From Burkholderiales bacterium (GTDB lineage Bacteria; Pseudomonadota; Gammaproteobacteria; Burkholderiales; Burkholderiaceae_C), in contig JAIXLP010000041.1 in NCBI GenBank assembly GCA_026954015.1, positions 8,606 to 72,605 on the forward strand: a DNA stretch of 64,000 bases, in the 5' to 3' direction. Both the position numbers and the translations under genes were made by a program. The notes below the pieces were generated by a model that saw only the letters and a program-made list of their open reading frames with translations, did no database searches and was not told where the DNA came from. Below, piece by piece: positions 44,393-52,397 of this stretch; positions within the stretch are counted from its first letter, which is position 1; every line of letters begins with the position of its first letter.

Positions 44393-44866
44393 ATGGCGAG
44401 CCTGCATGCATTCGAGGTGGCGATCGATCTGGCGCAGCAGCAGCGCGACGGCGCGCGTGCGCTCGTGCTGCAGGTGCGCCACCAGTGCCGCCTTGCGCAG
44501 GACCAGCTCGCGCAGCTCACCGGCTACGCACAGGAGACGCGCCAGCGCTGGGGCGCGCGACCCGACGCCGTGCTGCTGCCCGAGGTGCTGCGCCACCAGA
44601 CGCAGTTTCTGCAGCGGCTGGAGCAGACGGTGACGCTGCAGCGCACCGTGGTTCAGGAGCAGCTCGCGCGGGTGCAGCGCGCCGCGCAGGCGCTGGCCCA
44701 GGCCGAGGCGCGCGTCGCCAGCCTGCGCCACGTGCTGCAGCGCCGCCAGCGCGAGCAGGCCCAGCAGGCGCAGCGCCGCGAGCAGAAGGAAACCGATGAA
44801 CTTGCGATGCAGCGGCACGGACGCGCGGGGCGTGGCACCGGCAGGCAACTGACCCAGGGGATTTGA
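44393..44866 (+). CDS. fliJ: Flagellar export chaperone-like protein FliJ
   Basis: 157 residues, almost wholly helical and glutamine/arginine-rich, able to form an antiparallel coiled coil. Size and position behind fliI fit FliJ, which links the ATPase ring to FlhA and escorts unloaded chaperones. The C-terminal 25 residues are basic and probably disordered. fliK starts 3 bases later. Confidence 0.9.
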   Translation: MASLHAFEVAIDLAQQQRDGARALVLQVRHQCRLAQDQLAQLTGYAQETRQRWGARPDAVLLPEVLRHQTQFLQRLEQTVTLQRTVVQEQLARVQRAAQALAQAEARVASLRHVLQRRQREQAQQAQRREQKETDELAMQRHGRAGRGTGRQLTQGI

Positions 44867-44869
44867 GTC

Positions 44870-46162
44870 ATGGAAACCACCCGCGCGACACCGCCGGAAC
44901 GCCCCGCCCAGCCGACCGCGGCCGGCACAGGCAGGCCCGGTGCTGCCGACGACCAGGCCACCCCGCGCGCGCCGCGCGGCTTTGCGCTGTTGCTGGCCAC
45001 ACTTGGAGACGACGGAGCGTTGCCGGTACCCGGTCCGGCGCAGGAGGCGCTCGTACCACAGCCTGCCGTGCTCGATGCGGTGGATGGCGTGGCACCGGGC
45101 GAAGGCGAGATCTGCGACGCATCCCGGCCACCAGACAACGACGAGCATGATGTGACCGGCCTTGCTGCGCATCTGGGTTTGCTCCTGAATCAGGTGCTGC
45201 CTGCGCTGGATGGACAAGGGATACAGGCCAATTCCATGGTTGCAGAGACCGCACGGATCGATGGCACTGCGCCGCCACAGGCAGGTCGCGTGGGGGCGCG
45301 GGCTGCGGGTGCAGCGGCGGCACGTTTGCACGCGGGTGCCGGTCGTGCGGCGCCGGCCGCGATGGCGGCCGCCGGGACGGGGGACGCGCCGGGTGCGGGG
45401 ACCAGCGTGCGCCAGGGCGCAAACGCTGCCACCGGTGGCGCTGCGGTGCCGTTCGCACCCGTGGCGCAGACGGCCGACGTGGCGGGCGAGGGTGGACGTG
45501 CGGCGGTGCGGGGAGAGCTGTCTTCTGGCCCTGCGCCGGCTGTGGCGGCCGCGCCTTTGTCGCTCGTGCAGGCGCTGGCGGATGCGGCATCGGTGCGTTC
45601 GCGTGGCGCGCCACCCGCGCAGACTGCCGGCGGGGGCGGTGCGGTCGTTGCGGGCGATGCCGGTGTGCATCAGCCGCGCGCGCCGTGGGCCGCGCACGGC
45701 GCCGAGGCGAGCGCCCCGCTCGCGCAGGGTGCGCCCGCGGGCCAGAGCTTCATGGAGCAGCTCAGCGAACAGGTGGCGTTCTGGGTGCACCAGAAGACGC
45801 AGCGCGCCGAGCTGACGCTCGACCACGACGGCGAGGCGGTGCGGGTGCACCTCACGCTGACGGGGGACGCCGCGAAGATCACCTTCCTCAGCGACCACGC
45901 CGAGGCGCGGCGCGCGTTCGACGCCGGCATCGACGACCTGCGCTCGATGCTGCGCGAACAGGGCCTGGAGCTGGCCGGCGTGAACGTCGGCGTCTCGGCG
46001 CAGCACCAGGGCCATCTTGGGGCGAACACGGGGGATGGCGGTAACGCGCCTGCAGAGGGAGAGGGCACTCGGCGGGGTGTCGCCCGTGTCGAAGTGCCAG
46101 CCGCACCGGCCAGCCCTGCTGGGCGCGGTGGCCGCACGCGCGCGCTCGACGTGTTCGTCTGA
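44870..46162 (+). CDS. fliK: Hook-length control protein FliK
   Basis: 430 residues. The N-terminal two thirds is alanine/glycine/proline-rich and of low complexity, as in other FliK rulers. The C-terminal Flg_hook domain (about 290-375) contains FMEQLSEQVAFWVHQKTQRA and the region LTLDHDGEAVRVHLTLTGD. It is secreted during hook growth, measures hook length and triggers the FlhB switch. A short terminator follows the stop. Confidence 0.93.
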   Translation: METTRATPPERPAQPTAAGTGRPGAADDQATPRAPRGFALLLATLGDDGALPVPGPAQEALVPQPAVLDAVDGVAPGEGEICDASRPPDNDEHDVTGLAAHLGLLLNQVLPALDGQGIQANSMVAETARIDGTAPPQAGRVGARAAGAAAARLHAGAGRAAPAAMAAAGTGDAPGAGTSVRQGANAATGGAAVPFAPVAQTADVAGEGGRAAVRGELSSGPAPAVAAAPLSLVQALADAASVRSRGAPPAQTAGGGGAVVAGDAGVHQPRAPWAAHGAEASAPLAQGAPAGQSFMEQLSEQVAFWVHQKTQRAELTLDHDGEAVRVHLTLTGDAAKITFLSDHAEARRAFDAGIDDLRSMLREQGLELAGVNVGVSAQHQGHLGANTGDGGNAPAEGEGTRRGVARVEVPAAPASPAGRGGRTRALDVFV

Positions 46163-46163
46163 C

Positions 46164-46183
46164 GGCGCAGGCTGCGCCCTTTT
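46164..46183 (+). terminator. Short terminator after fliK
   Basis: GGCGCA and TGCGCC pair perfectly with a GGC loop and are followed by CTTTT. The stem is short, so it may be only partly effective. It starts 2 bases after the fliK stop and separates the fliF-fliK run from fliL, before which an AATAAT box is seen at 46223-46228. Confidence 0.5.
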
Positions 46184-46289
46184 CGCGCCGCTGTTCTGGC
46201 GATTGGTGCGCCGCGAAATTTCAATAATCCGGTATCGGTTCGCAGGCGGCGTGTACCCGTTGGCGAACACTTGAATCCACGACGCCCTC

Positions 46290-46835
46290 GTGGCGCGAGA
46301 AAGCCCGGATGTGCCTGAAGTCACTGCAGCTACCGCTCCCATCCCCGCACCCAGCCGGAAAAAGAAGTGGCTCATCATCGTGGGCGCGCTGGTGCTTGCC
46401 GTGGCGCTGGCGGCTGCCGGCACGCTCTGGTGGATCGCCAGGCAGCGCAGCTTGAGCCTGGACGATGGCGGCATCGAGCAGACGAGCGTCGCGCCCCGCA
46501 CGCCGCCCGCGTTCCTGCCGATGGAAAACCTCGTCGTGAACCTCGCCGATACCGGCGGCGACCGCTATGCGCAGGTGGGCATCACGCTGGAACTGGCCGA
46601 CGCCAAGGTGGCCGAGACCGTGAAGGCCTACATGCCGCATATCCGCAGCAGCGTGCTGCTGCTGCTTTCACAGCGCACCACGAGCGAGCTGCTCAGCCGT
46701 GAAGGCAAGGACAGGCTCGCGCGGGATGTGCGCGAGGAGGTGCTCGGCGCGCTCGGCCAGCCGTCCAGGGCGGGCGCATCGGCTGACCAGAGCCCGGTCC
46801 ACGCCGTGCTGTTTTCGAGTTTCATCGTCCAGTAG
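46290..46835 (+). CDS. fliL: Flagellar basal-body protein FliL
   Basis: 181 residues from a GTG at 46290; a GTG at 46311 is an alternative and there is no ATG before the membrane helix. One helix (about 27-49, after RKKKW) is followed by a periplasmic stomatin-like domain with FLPMENLVVNLAD and RYAQVGITLELAD, ending VHAVLFSSFIVQ. FliL surrounds the stator and supports torque. It begins the fliL-fliR run; fliM follows after 9 bases. Confidence 0.94.
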   Translation: MARESPDVPEVTAATAPIPAPSRKKKWLIIVGALVLAVALAAAGTLWWIARQRSLSLDDGGIEQTSVAPRTPPAFLPMENLVVNLADTGGDRYAQVGITLELADAKVAETVKAYMPHIRSSVLLLLSQRTTSELLSREGKDRLARDVREEVLGALGQPSRAGASADQSPVHAVLFSSFIVQ

Positions 46836-46844
46836 AGCCGCAGC

Positions 46845-47849
46845 ATGAGCGATTCGTTCTTGTCCCAGGAAGAGGTCGACGCGCTGCTCGAGGGCGTGAC
46901 CGGCGAAAGCCAGAAGACGGTCGAGGAAGCGGTCGAAGCCCACGCGGTGCGCGACTACGACCTCTCCAGCCAGGAGCGCATCGTGCGTGGGCGCATGCCC
47001 ACGATGGAGATCGTCAACGAGCGCTTCGCGCGCAACCTGCGCGTGGGCCTGTTCAACTTCATCCGCCGCAGCCCCGAGATTTCGGTGGGCACGGTGTCGG
47101 TGCAGCGCTACAACGCCTTCCTGCGCGAAATCGTCGTGCCGACCAATTTCAACCTGGTATCGATCCGCCCCTTGCGCGGCAGCGGCCTGGTCGTGTGCGA
47201 CCCCTCGCTCGTGTTCGGCATCATCGACACGCTCTACGGGGGTGCGGGCAAGTACCAGACGCGCATCGAGGGGCGCGATTTTTCCGCCACCGAGCAACGC
47301 GTGATCGAGCGGCTCGTGCAGGTGATCACCACCGAATACAAGCAGGCGTGGCAGGGCATCTACCCGATGGAGCTGGTGTACCAGCGTTCCGAGATGCAGC
47401 CGCAGTTCGCCAACATCGCCACGCCGAGCGAGATCATCGTCTCCACGGCGTTTCACCTGGAGATCGGCGACCTCGCTGGGGCGATCCACATCTGCATGCC
47501 GTACGCGACGCTGGAGCCGATCCGCGACGTGCTCTATTCGAGCCTGCAGGGGGATGCGATCGAGGTCGACCGGCGCTGGGTGAAGGTGCTCTCGCGCGAG
47601 GTGCAGGCCGCCGAGGTGACGCTGGTGGCCGAGCTGGCGCGTGCCGACGCGACCGTGGAGCAGTTGCTCGCGATGCGCCCGGGCGATTTCATCGAACTCG
47701 AACGCCAGCCGCATATCCGCGCATCGGTGGGCGGCATCGAGCTGTTCGAGTGCCAGTACGGCACGCACAACGCCAAATATGCGATCCGCATCGAAAAACG
47801 CCTGCACTCCGGCGACGCAGGCAGGACGGGACATGACCATGGCTACTGA
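46845..47849 (+). CDS. fliM: Flagellar motor switch protein FliM
   Basis: 334 residues. The N-terminal LSQEEVDALLEG is the CheY-P docking peptide, so the motor can still receive CheY input. The middle domain (MEIVNERFARNLRVGLFNFI onward) binds FliG and the C-terminal SpoA domain pairs with FliN. It overlaps fliN. Confidence 0.98.
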   Translation: MSDSFLSQEEVDALLEGVTGESQKTVEEAVEAHAVRDYDLSSQERIVRGRMPTMEIVNERFARNLRVGLFNFIRRSPEISVGTVSVQRYNAFLREIVVPTNFNLVSIRPLRGSGLVVCDPSLVFGIIDTLYGGAGKYQTRIEGRDFSATEQRVIERLVQVITTEYKQAWQGIYPMELVYQRSEMQPQFANIATPSEIIVSTAFHLEIGDLAGAIHICMPYATLEPIRDVLYSSLQGDAIEVDRRWVKVLSREVQAAEVTLVAELARADATVEQLLAMRPGDFIELERQPHIRASVGGIELFECQYGTHNAKYAIRIEKRLHSGDAGRTGHDHGY

Positions 47850-48282
47850 TACCAACTCCAATCCGCATGTCGACGCCCCGGGCGCGGACGACAATTTTTC
47901 CGACTGGGCCGAGGCGCTGCACGAGCAGAAGGCGGCGGGTGACACCACGCACGACGCCGAGCAGGGTGGACCGTTGTCGGGAGGCCCTGCGCCTGCGGTG
48001 GCGGGCGATCCGTCGGTGCACGACATCAACATGGTGCTCGACATCCCGGTGCAGCTCTCGGTCGAGCTCGGGCGCACCAAGGTGCCGATCAAGTACATCC
48101 TGCAGCTCGCGCAGGGCTCGGTGGTTGAACTCGACGCGCTCGCGGGCGAGCCTATGGATGTGCTCGTCAATGGCTACCTCATCGCGCAGGGCGAGGTGGT
48201 GGTGGTGAACGAGAAGTTCGGCATCCGCCTGACCGACGTGGTCACGCCTTCGGAGCGGCTGCGCCGTGTCAGCCGCGGCTAG
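47833..48282 (+). CDS. fliN: Flagellar motor switch protein FliN
   Basis: 149 residues from the ATG at 47833 (47839 is equally possible). The N-terminus (SDWAEALHEQ) is a typical FliN segment that binds FliH; the C-terminal SpoA domain has MVLDIPVQLSVELGRTKVPI and KFGIRLTDVVTPSERL. It forms the lower C-ring. It overlaps the fliM end by 17 bases and the fliO start by 17 bases. Confidence 0.97.
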   Translation: MTMATDTNSNPHVDAPGADDNFSDWAEALHEQKAAGDTTHDAEQGGPLSGGPAPAVAGDPSVHDINMVLDIPVQLSVELGRTKVPIKYILQLAQGSVVELDALAGEPMDVLVNGYLIAQGEVVVVNEKFGIRLTDVVTPSERLRRVSRG

Positions 48283-48598
48283 CACGGGCTTCACCCAGTC
48301 GCTCGCCTGGGTGGTCCTCTTCGTCGTGGTGATCGCCGCGCTGCCGTGGCTCGTGCGGCGCTGGCAGCACCAGCGCTCCGGCGTGCCGCGCGCGGCGGGT
48401 GCGGGCTCTCGCGTGCTCGCCAGCGTTGCCGTCGGCCCGCAGCAGCGCGTCGTCACCGTCGAGACCGGCACGAGCGCGCAGCGCGTGGTGCTGGTGCTGG
48501 GCGTGACCGCGCAGCAGGTGAGCTGCCTGCACGTGCTCGCGGGTGCGTCGTTTGCCGACGAAGTAGCCGCCGCGCACACGGCGTCCGGCCATGACTGA
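48266..48598 (+). CDS. fliO: Flagellar biosynthesis protein FliO
   Basis: 110 residues from a GTG at 48266 within the fliN end. One membrane helix (about 12-30) and a small cytoplasmic domain with GSRVLASVAVGPQQRVVTVE, typical for FliO, which assists FliP-FliR complex assembly. It overlaps fliP by 8 bases. Confidence 0.92.
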   Translation: MSAAASTGFTQSLAWVVLFVVVIAALPWLVRRWQHQRSGVPRAAGAGSRVLASVAVGPQQRVVTVETGTSAQRVVLVLGVTAQQVSCLHVLAGASFADEVAAAHTASGHD

Positions 48599-49349
48599 TA
48601 CCGGCAGACGCTGCCTGCGCGTGGCCGCCGTGCTGCTCGCGCTCGTGCCCGCCGCAGCCCTGGCGCAGGACGCCGCGGGCACGCTGCCCATCGTGATCGG
48701 CTCGGGGCCGGGTGGCAACAGCTATTCAGTGCCGGTCCAGACGCTGCTGTTCTTCACCGCGCTGTCGTTCCTGCCCGCGGTGCTGCTCCTGATGACGAGC
48801 TTCACGCGCATCGTCATCGTGCTCTCGCTGCTGCGCCAGGCGCTCGGCACGCAGGCGGCGCCGCCCAACATGGTGGTCATCGGCCTGTCGCTGTTCCTCA
48901 CGCTGTTCGTGATGGGGCCGACGCTGGACAAGGTGTACCAGGACGCCTACGTACCCTACACGCAGAACACGCTGAACTTCGAGCAGGCGCTGCCCCGGGC
49001 CGAGGCGCCCATGCGCGACTTCATGCTCAAGCAGACGCGTCAGAGCGACTTCGCGCTCTTCGCGCGCCTGGCGAAGCTGCCTGCCGAGGTGGGTGCCGAG
49101 ACCGCGCCGCTGCGCGTGCTGGTGCCGGCCTTCGTCACGAGCGAGCTCAAGTCGGCGTTCCAGATCGCGTTCATGGTCTTCATTCCGTTCCTCATCATCG
49201 ACATGGTGGTCGCCAGCGTGCTGATGTCGCTCGGGATGATGATGCTCTCGCCGGTGCTCGTCGCGCTGCCGTTCAAGCTCATGCTGTTCGTGCTGGCCGA
49301 CGGCTGGAACCTGCTCATGGGCTCGCTCGCCGCGAGCTTTGCAACATGA
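48591..49349 (+). CDS. fliP: Flagellar export gate protein FliP
   Basis: 252 residues. A cleavable signal peptide ends near ALAQ, as known for FliP, and four membrane helices follow. The family blocks VLLLMTSFTRIVIVLSLLRQ and LKSAFQIAFMVFIPFLIIDM are present. It forms the core of the export channel with FliQ and FliR. Confidence 0.98.
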   Translation: MTDTGRRCLRVAAVLLALVPAAALAQDAAGTLPIVIGSGPGGNSYSVPVQTLLFFTALSFLPAVLLLMTSFTRIVIVLSLLRQALGTQAAPPNMVVIGLSLFLTLFVMGPTLDKVYQDAYVPYTQNTLNFEQALPRAEAPMRDFMLKQTRQSDFALFARLAKLPAEVGAETAPLRVLVPAFVTSELKSAFQIAFMVFIPFLIIDMVVASVLMSLGMMMLSPVLVALPFKLMLFVLADGWNLLMGSLAASFAT

Positions 49350-49365
49350 AAAATGAGGCGAGGCA

Positions 49366-49635
49366 ATGACGGCGCAATACGTGCTCACCTTCGGTCACGA
49401 GGCGCTGATGCTGCTGCTCATGATCGCGCTGCCCGCGCTCGGCGCGGTGATGGTCGTGGGGCTGGTGGTCAGCATCTTCCAGGCGATCACGCAGGTGCAC
49501 GAGGCGACGCTGTCGTTCGTGCCCAAGCTCGTGGCCGCGGTGATCGTGTTCGCGGTCGCTGGTCCGTGGATGGTGACGACGCTGGTGGACTACCTGCGCC
49601 GCACGATCGAGGCGATACCCGGCGCCATCGGGTAG
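49366..49635 (+). CDS. fliQ: Flagellar export gate protein FliQ
   Basis: 89 residues with two long hydrophobic helices, including ALGAVMVVGLVVSIFQAITQ and ATLSFVPKLVAAVIVF. Standard size. Part of the FliPQR gate. A GAGGCGAGG ribosome site is upstream, and fliR begins 6 bases after it. Confidence 0.97.
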   Translation: MTAQYVLTFGHEALMLLLMIALPALGAVMVVGLVVSIFQAITQVHEATLSFVPKLVAAVIVFAVAGPWMVTTLVDYLRRTIEAIPGAIG

Positions 49636-49641
49636 CGGGCC

Positions 49642-50409
49642 ATGCTCACGTTCAACGAGGCGCAGCTCATGGCGTGGGTCTCGCCGCTGCTCTGGCCCTT
49701 CCTGCGCGTGCTCGCGATGTTCACCGCCGCGCCCATCTTCTCGATGCGCGCGATCCCCGTGCGCATCAAGGTGGCGCTCGCGTTCCTCGTGGCGGTGTGC
49801 GCGCAGGCGGTGCTGCCAGCACAGCCGGTGGTCGCGATGGATTCCAGCGCGGCCTGGGGTGCGATCGTGCAGCAGGTGGGCGTGGGGCTGGCCATCGGTT
49901 TCGCGGTGCGGCTCGTGTTCATCGCGATCGAGCTCGCGGGCGAGGTGATCGGCCTGCAGATGGGCCTGAACTACGCATCGTTCTTCGACCCGGCGAGCAA
50001 CGCGCAGCGCGGCGCGCTCACGGGGTTTTACAGCAACATCGCGCTGCTGCTGTTCGTCGTCGTCAACGGCCACCTCATGGTGCTGATGGCGGCGCTGCAG
50101 AGTTTTCAGGCGTTCCCGGTCGATGGCAACTTTCTGCAGGCGGTGCGCCAGATGCGGCTGCACGACCTGGGGGCCGGCATCTTTTCGAGCGCGCTGTGGA
50201 TGGCGCTGCCGCTCGTGGCGCTGCTGATGTTCGTCAACCTCGCGATGGGCATCATCTCGCGCGTGGCGCCGCAGACCAACATCTACGCGGTGGGCTTTCC
50301 GGTGACGATCACCGTCGGGCTGCTGGGCATCACGGCGACGCTGCCCATGCTGGAGCAGCCGCTGATGGCGCTGTTGCAGCAGTCCATCGACCTGTTCCTC
50401 GCACCCTGA
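49642..50409 (+). CDS. fliR: Flagellar export gate protein FliR
   Basis: 255 residues, five to six membrane helices. The family sequence includes ALAFLVAVCAQ, GEVIGLQMGLNYASFFDPAS and MGIISRVAPQTNIYAVGFPV. It closes the FliP-FliQ spiral. It ends the flagellar genes of the window; two facing copies of the short repeat follow. Confidence 0.97.
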   Translation: MLTFNEAQLMAWVSPLLWPFLRVLAMFTAAPIFSMRAIPVRIKVALAFLVAVCAQAVLPAQPVVAMDSSAAWGAIVQQVGVGLAIGFAVRLVFIAIELAGEVIGLQMGLNYASFFDPASNAQRGALTGFYSNIALLLFVVVNGHLMVLMAALQSFQAFPVDGNFLQAVRQMRLHDLGAGIFSSALWMALPLVALLMFVNLAMGIISRVAPQTNIYAVGFPVTITVGLLGITATLPMLEQPLMALLQQSIDLFLAP

Positions 50410-50465
50410 AAACCACCGTTACCGTAGCTGCCTGTGCCCGACGGCAGGGTATTTCCGATAAAAAT
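50408..50465 (+). repeat. Short dispersed hairpin repeat, copy 6a
   Basis: AAAACCACCGTTACCGTAGC, then TGCCTGTGCCCGACGGCAGG and ATTTCC, a diverged copy immediately after the fliR stop. It faces copy 6b tail to tail. Confidence 0.55.
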
Positions 50466-50512
50466 TGCTCGGAAAGCGTTTGCAGACAAGCGTTGGGCGC
50501 TATGGTTTATAC
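50462..50512 (-). repeat. Short dispersed hairpin repeat, copy 6b
   Basis: Minus strand: ACCATAGCGCCCAACGCTTG, then CTGCAAACGCTTTCC and AATTTTTATC. It carries a palindrome (AACGCTTG/CAAACGCTT) and runs into the 3' end of the response regulator gene, supplying its TAA stop region. Together with 6a it may act as a two-way terminator between convergent genes. Confidence 0.65.
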
Positions 50513-51136
50513 CAACTGGTTGCGGATCGCGTACACCGTGAGCTCGGCGTTGTTGGTCAGGTGCAGCTTGTCGAGCACGCGCGCGCGGTAGACGCTCACC
50601 GTCTTGGGGCTGAGCATCAGCTCGTCGGCGATGTCCGACAGGCGCTTGCCCGAGGCGATCTTCACCAGCGTCTGCAGCTCGCGTTCGGAGAGCGCTTCGT
50701 GCGGCAGCTCGCGCTCGGGTTGCGCCACGCTGTCGGCCAGCAGTTGCGCCACTTCGGGCGTGAGGTATTTGCGCCCCTGCATCACCGTGTGCACCGCCTG
50801 GATGAGCAGCACCGGGTCGCTCGCCTTGTTGGCGTAGCCGTGCGCTCCGGCGCGGATCGCGCGCAGCGCGTACTGGTCCTCGGGGTACATCGAGACGATC
50901 AGCACCCTGATCTGCGGGTGCGACTCGTGCAGGCTCGCGAGCACCTCCAGGCCGCTGCGCCCCGGCAGGTTCAGGTCGAGCAGCAGCACGTCGCAGGCCG
51001 CGTGGCGCAGCAGTTCCTTGAGCTCGGAATAGCTGCCCGCCTCGCCGGTGACCTCGATGTCGGGCGACTCGGCCAGCGTGTCGCGGATGCCGCGGCGCAG
51101 GATGGCGTGGTCGTCGCACAGCACTACGTGGATCAT
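50507..51136 (-). CDS. LuxR/NarL-family response regulator
   Basis: 209 residues: receiver domain with D8/D9 and phosphorylation site D54 (LLLDLNLPGRSG), then a LuxR-type helix-turn-helix at about 145-205 (LSERELQTLVKIASGKRLSD, LSPKTVSVYRARVLDKL). A DNA-binding transcription regulator. Its start overlaps the stop of the kinase gene in an ATGA, so the two are coupled and should form a pair. Target genes unknown; the flagellar genes next to it are possible. Confidence 0.94.
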   Translation of the reverse strand: MIHVVLCDDHAILRRGIRDTLAESPDIEVTGEAGSYSELKELLRHAACDVLLLDLNLPGRSGLEVLASLHESHPQIRVLIVSMYPEDQYALRAIRAGAHGYANKASDPVLLIQAVHTVMQGRKYLTPEVAQLLADSVAQPERELPHEALSERELQTLVKIASGKRLSDIADELMLSPKTVSVYRARVLDKLHLTNNAELTVYAIRNQLV

Positions 51137-52260
51137 GGGCGCGATTGTCCGACAGGCGTGGCGTTCGCGGGCGCGACCGGCAGCGACAGGATGACCGAGG
51201 TGCCGCGCCCCACCTGGCTGCTCACGTCAAGCCAGCCGCCGGCGCGGCGCGCGCGCTCGCGCAGCCCGCGCAGCCCGAACGAGGTGCGCTTGGCCAGCGC
51301 CTCGGGCGCGATGCCGACGCCGTCGTCGCTCACCTCCAGCGTCAGCACGCCCTCGTGGTCCGACAGCTCGACGCGGACGTTGCGCGCCAGCGCGTGCTTC
51401 TGGATGTTGGTGAGCGCCTCCTGCGCGGTGCGGTAGGCGACGAGCTGCAGCGTCGGCACGAGCGCGACCGTCTCGCGTGCCACGCGCAGGCGCGTGGCCA
51501 CCTGCGTGCGCCGCTCGAAGGACTGCAGCAGCCACTGCACCGCCGCCACCAGCCCCTGGTCGAGCACCGGCGGGCGCAGGTTCATCATGATGCGCTGGCT
51601 CGCCCCCAGCGCCTGGTGCAGCAGGTCGCCCGCGCTCGCGACGTGGCTTGCGAGCGCCGTATCGGTGCTGTGGCGGCCGATCCACGCAAGATCGATGCGC
51701 GCCGCCGTGATCGCGCCGCCCACCTCGTCGTGGATCTCGCGCGCGATCGCCGCGCGCTCTTCCTCGATCATGGTCTGCAGGTGCTCGGCCAGATCGGCCA
51801 GGCGCTGCTCGGAGGCGGCCAGCTCGGCAATCGCCTGCTCGCGCGCACGCCGGGCCTCGGCCATTTCGATCGCGCGCTGGATCACGCGCGGCAGGCGCGC
51901 GATGTCGTCCTTGAGCAGGTAATCGGCAAACCCCAGGCGCATCGCGTCCACCGCCGCGGCCTCGCCGATCGCGCCCGACAGCAGCACGAACGGGGGGTGC
52001 TCGGGCAGCTGCCGCGCGCGCTCCCAGGCGTCGATGGCAGTGAAGCCGCGCAGCCGGTAGTCGGCCAGCACCACGTCGTAGTGCGCCGATTGCAGGTGCC
52101 CGACCATCTCTTCGAGCGTATCCACCTGCTGCAGCGTGCAGGGCAGCGGCGCGGCGCGCAGCGCCAGGCGTGCGAGCTCGTGGTCTATCGCTGAATCTTC
52201 GAGATGCAGCACCCGGACCGGCTTGTTCGGCGCGTCGGCGGTAACGGGGCTCACTATCAT
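51133..52260 (-). CDS. Receiver-histidine kinase (HisKA_3 type), soluble
   Basis: 375 residues from the ATG at 52260. An N-terminal receiver domain has the phosphorylatable D67 (YDVVLADYRL), S95 and K117. A coiled-coil linker leads to the HisKA_3 helix with H177 (AIAREIHDEVGG), and an ATPase domain carries AQEALTNIQKHA, VSDDGVG and FGLRGLRERA. No membrane helix and no ligand-sensing domain are seen, so input probably arrives by phosphorylation of D67. It diverges from the CheA-like gene across 137 bases and is coupled to the LuxR regulator. Confidence 0.93.
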   Translation of the reverse strand: MIVSPVTADAPNKPVRVLHLEDSAIDHELARLALRAAPLPCTLQQVDTLEEMVGHLQSAHYDVVLADYRLRGFTAIDAWERARQLPEHPPFVLLSGAIGEAAAVDAMRLGFADYLLKDDIARLPRVIQRAIEMAEARRAREQAIAELAASEQRLADLAEHLQTMIEEERAAIAREIHDEVGGAITAARIDLAWIGRHSTDTALASHVASAGDLLHQALGASQRIMMNLRPPVLDQGLVAAVQWLLQSFERRTQVATRLRVARETVALVPTLQLVAYRTAQEALTNIQKHALARNVRVELSDHEGVLTLEVSDDGVGIAPEALAKRTSFGLRGLRERARRAGGWLDVSSQVGRGTSVILSLPVAPANATPVGQSRP

Positions 52261-52397
52261 GAAAACACGGGCCTGATCATTGGTGCGTGCGGCGATGTTA
52301 GCGGGTCGCGGCACCGGGTTCGGGTACGCCTGCACTCGCAGGCAGCCACCCGGCTGTGCCGGTGTGCGGCGAGCAAGACACGCAGAGGAACCGCGTC

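Noticed and set aside
42635-46501. A minus-strand frame of about 1,290 codons
   Set aside because: It is antisense to fliH-fliI-fliJ-fliK-fliL and has no recognisable domain.
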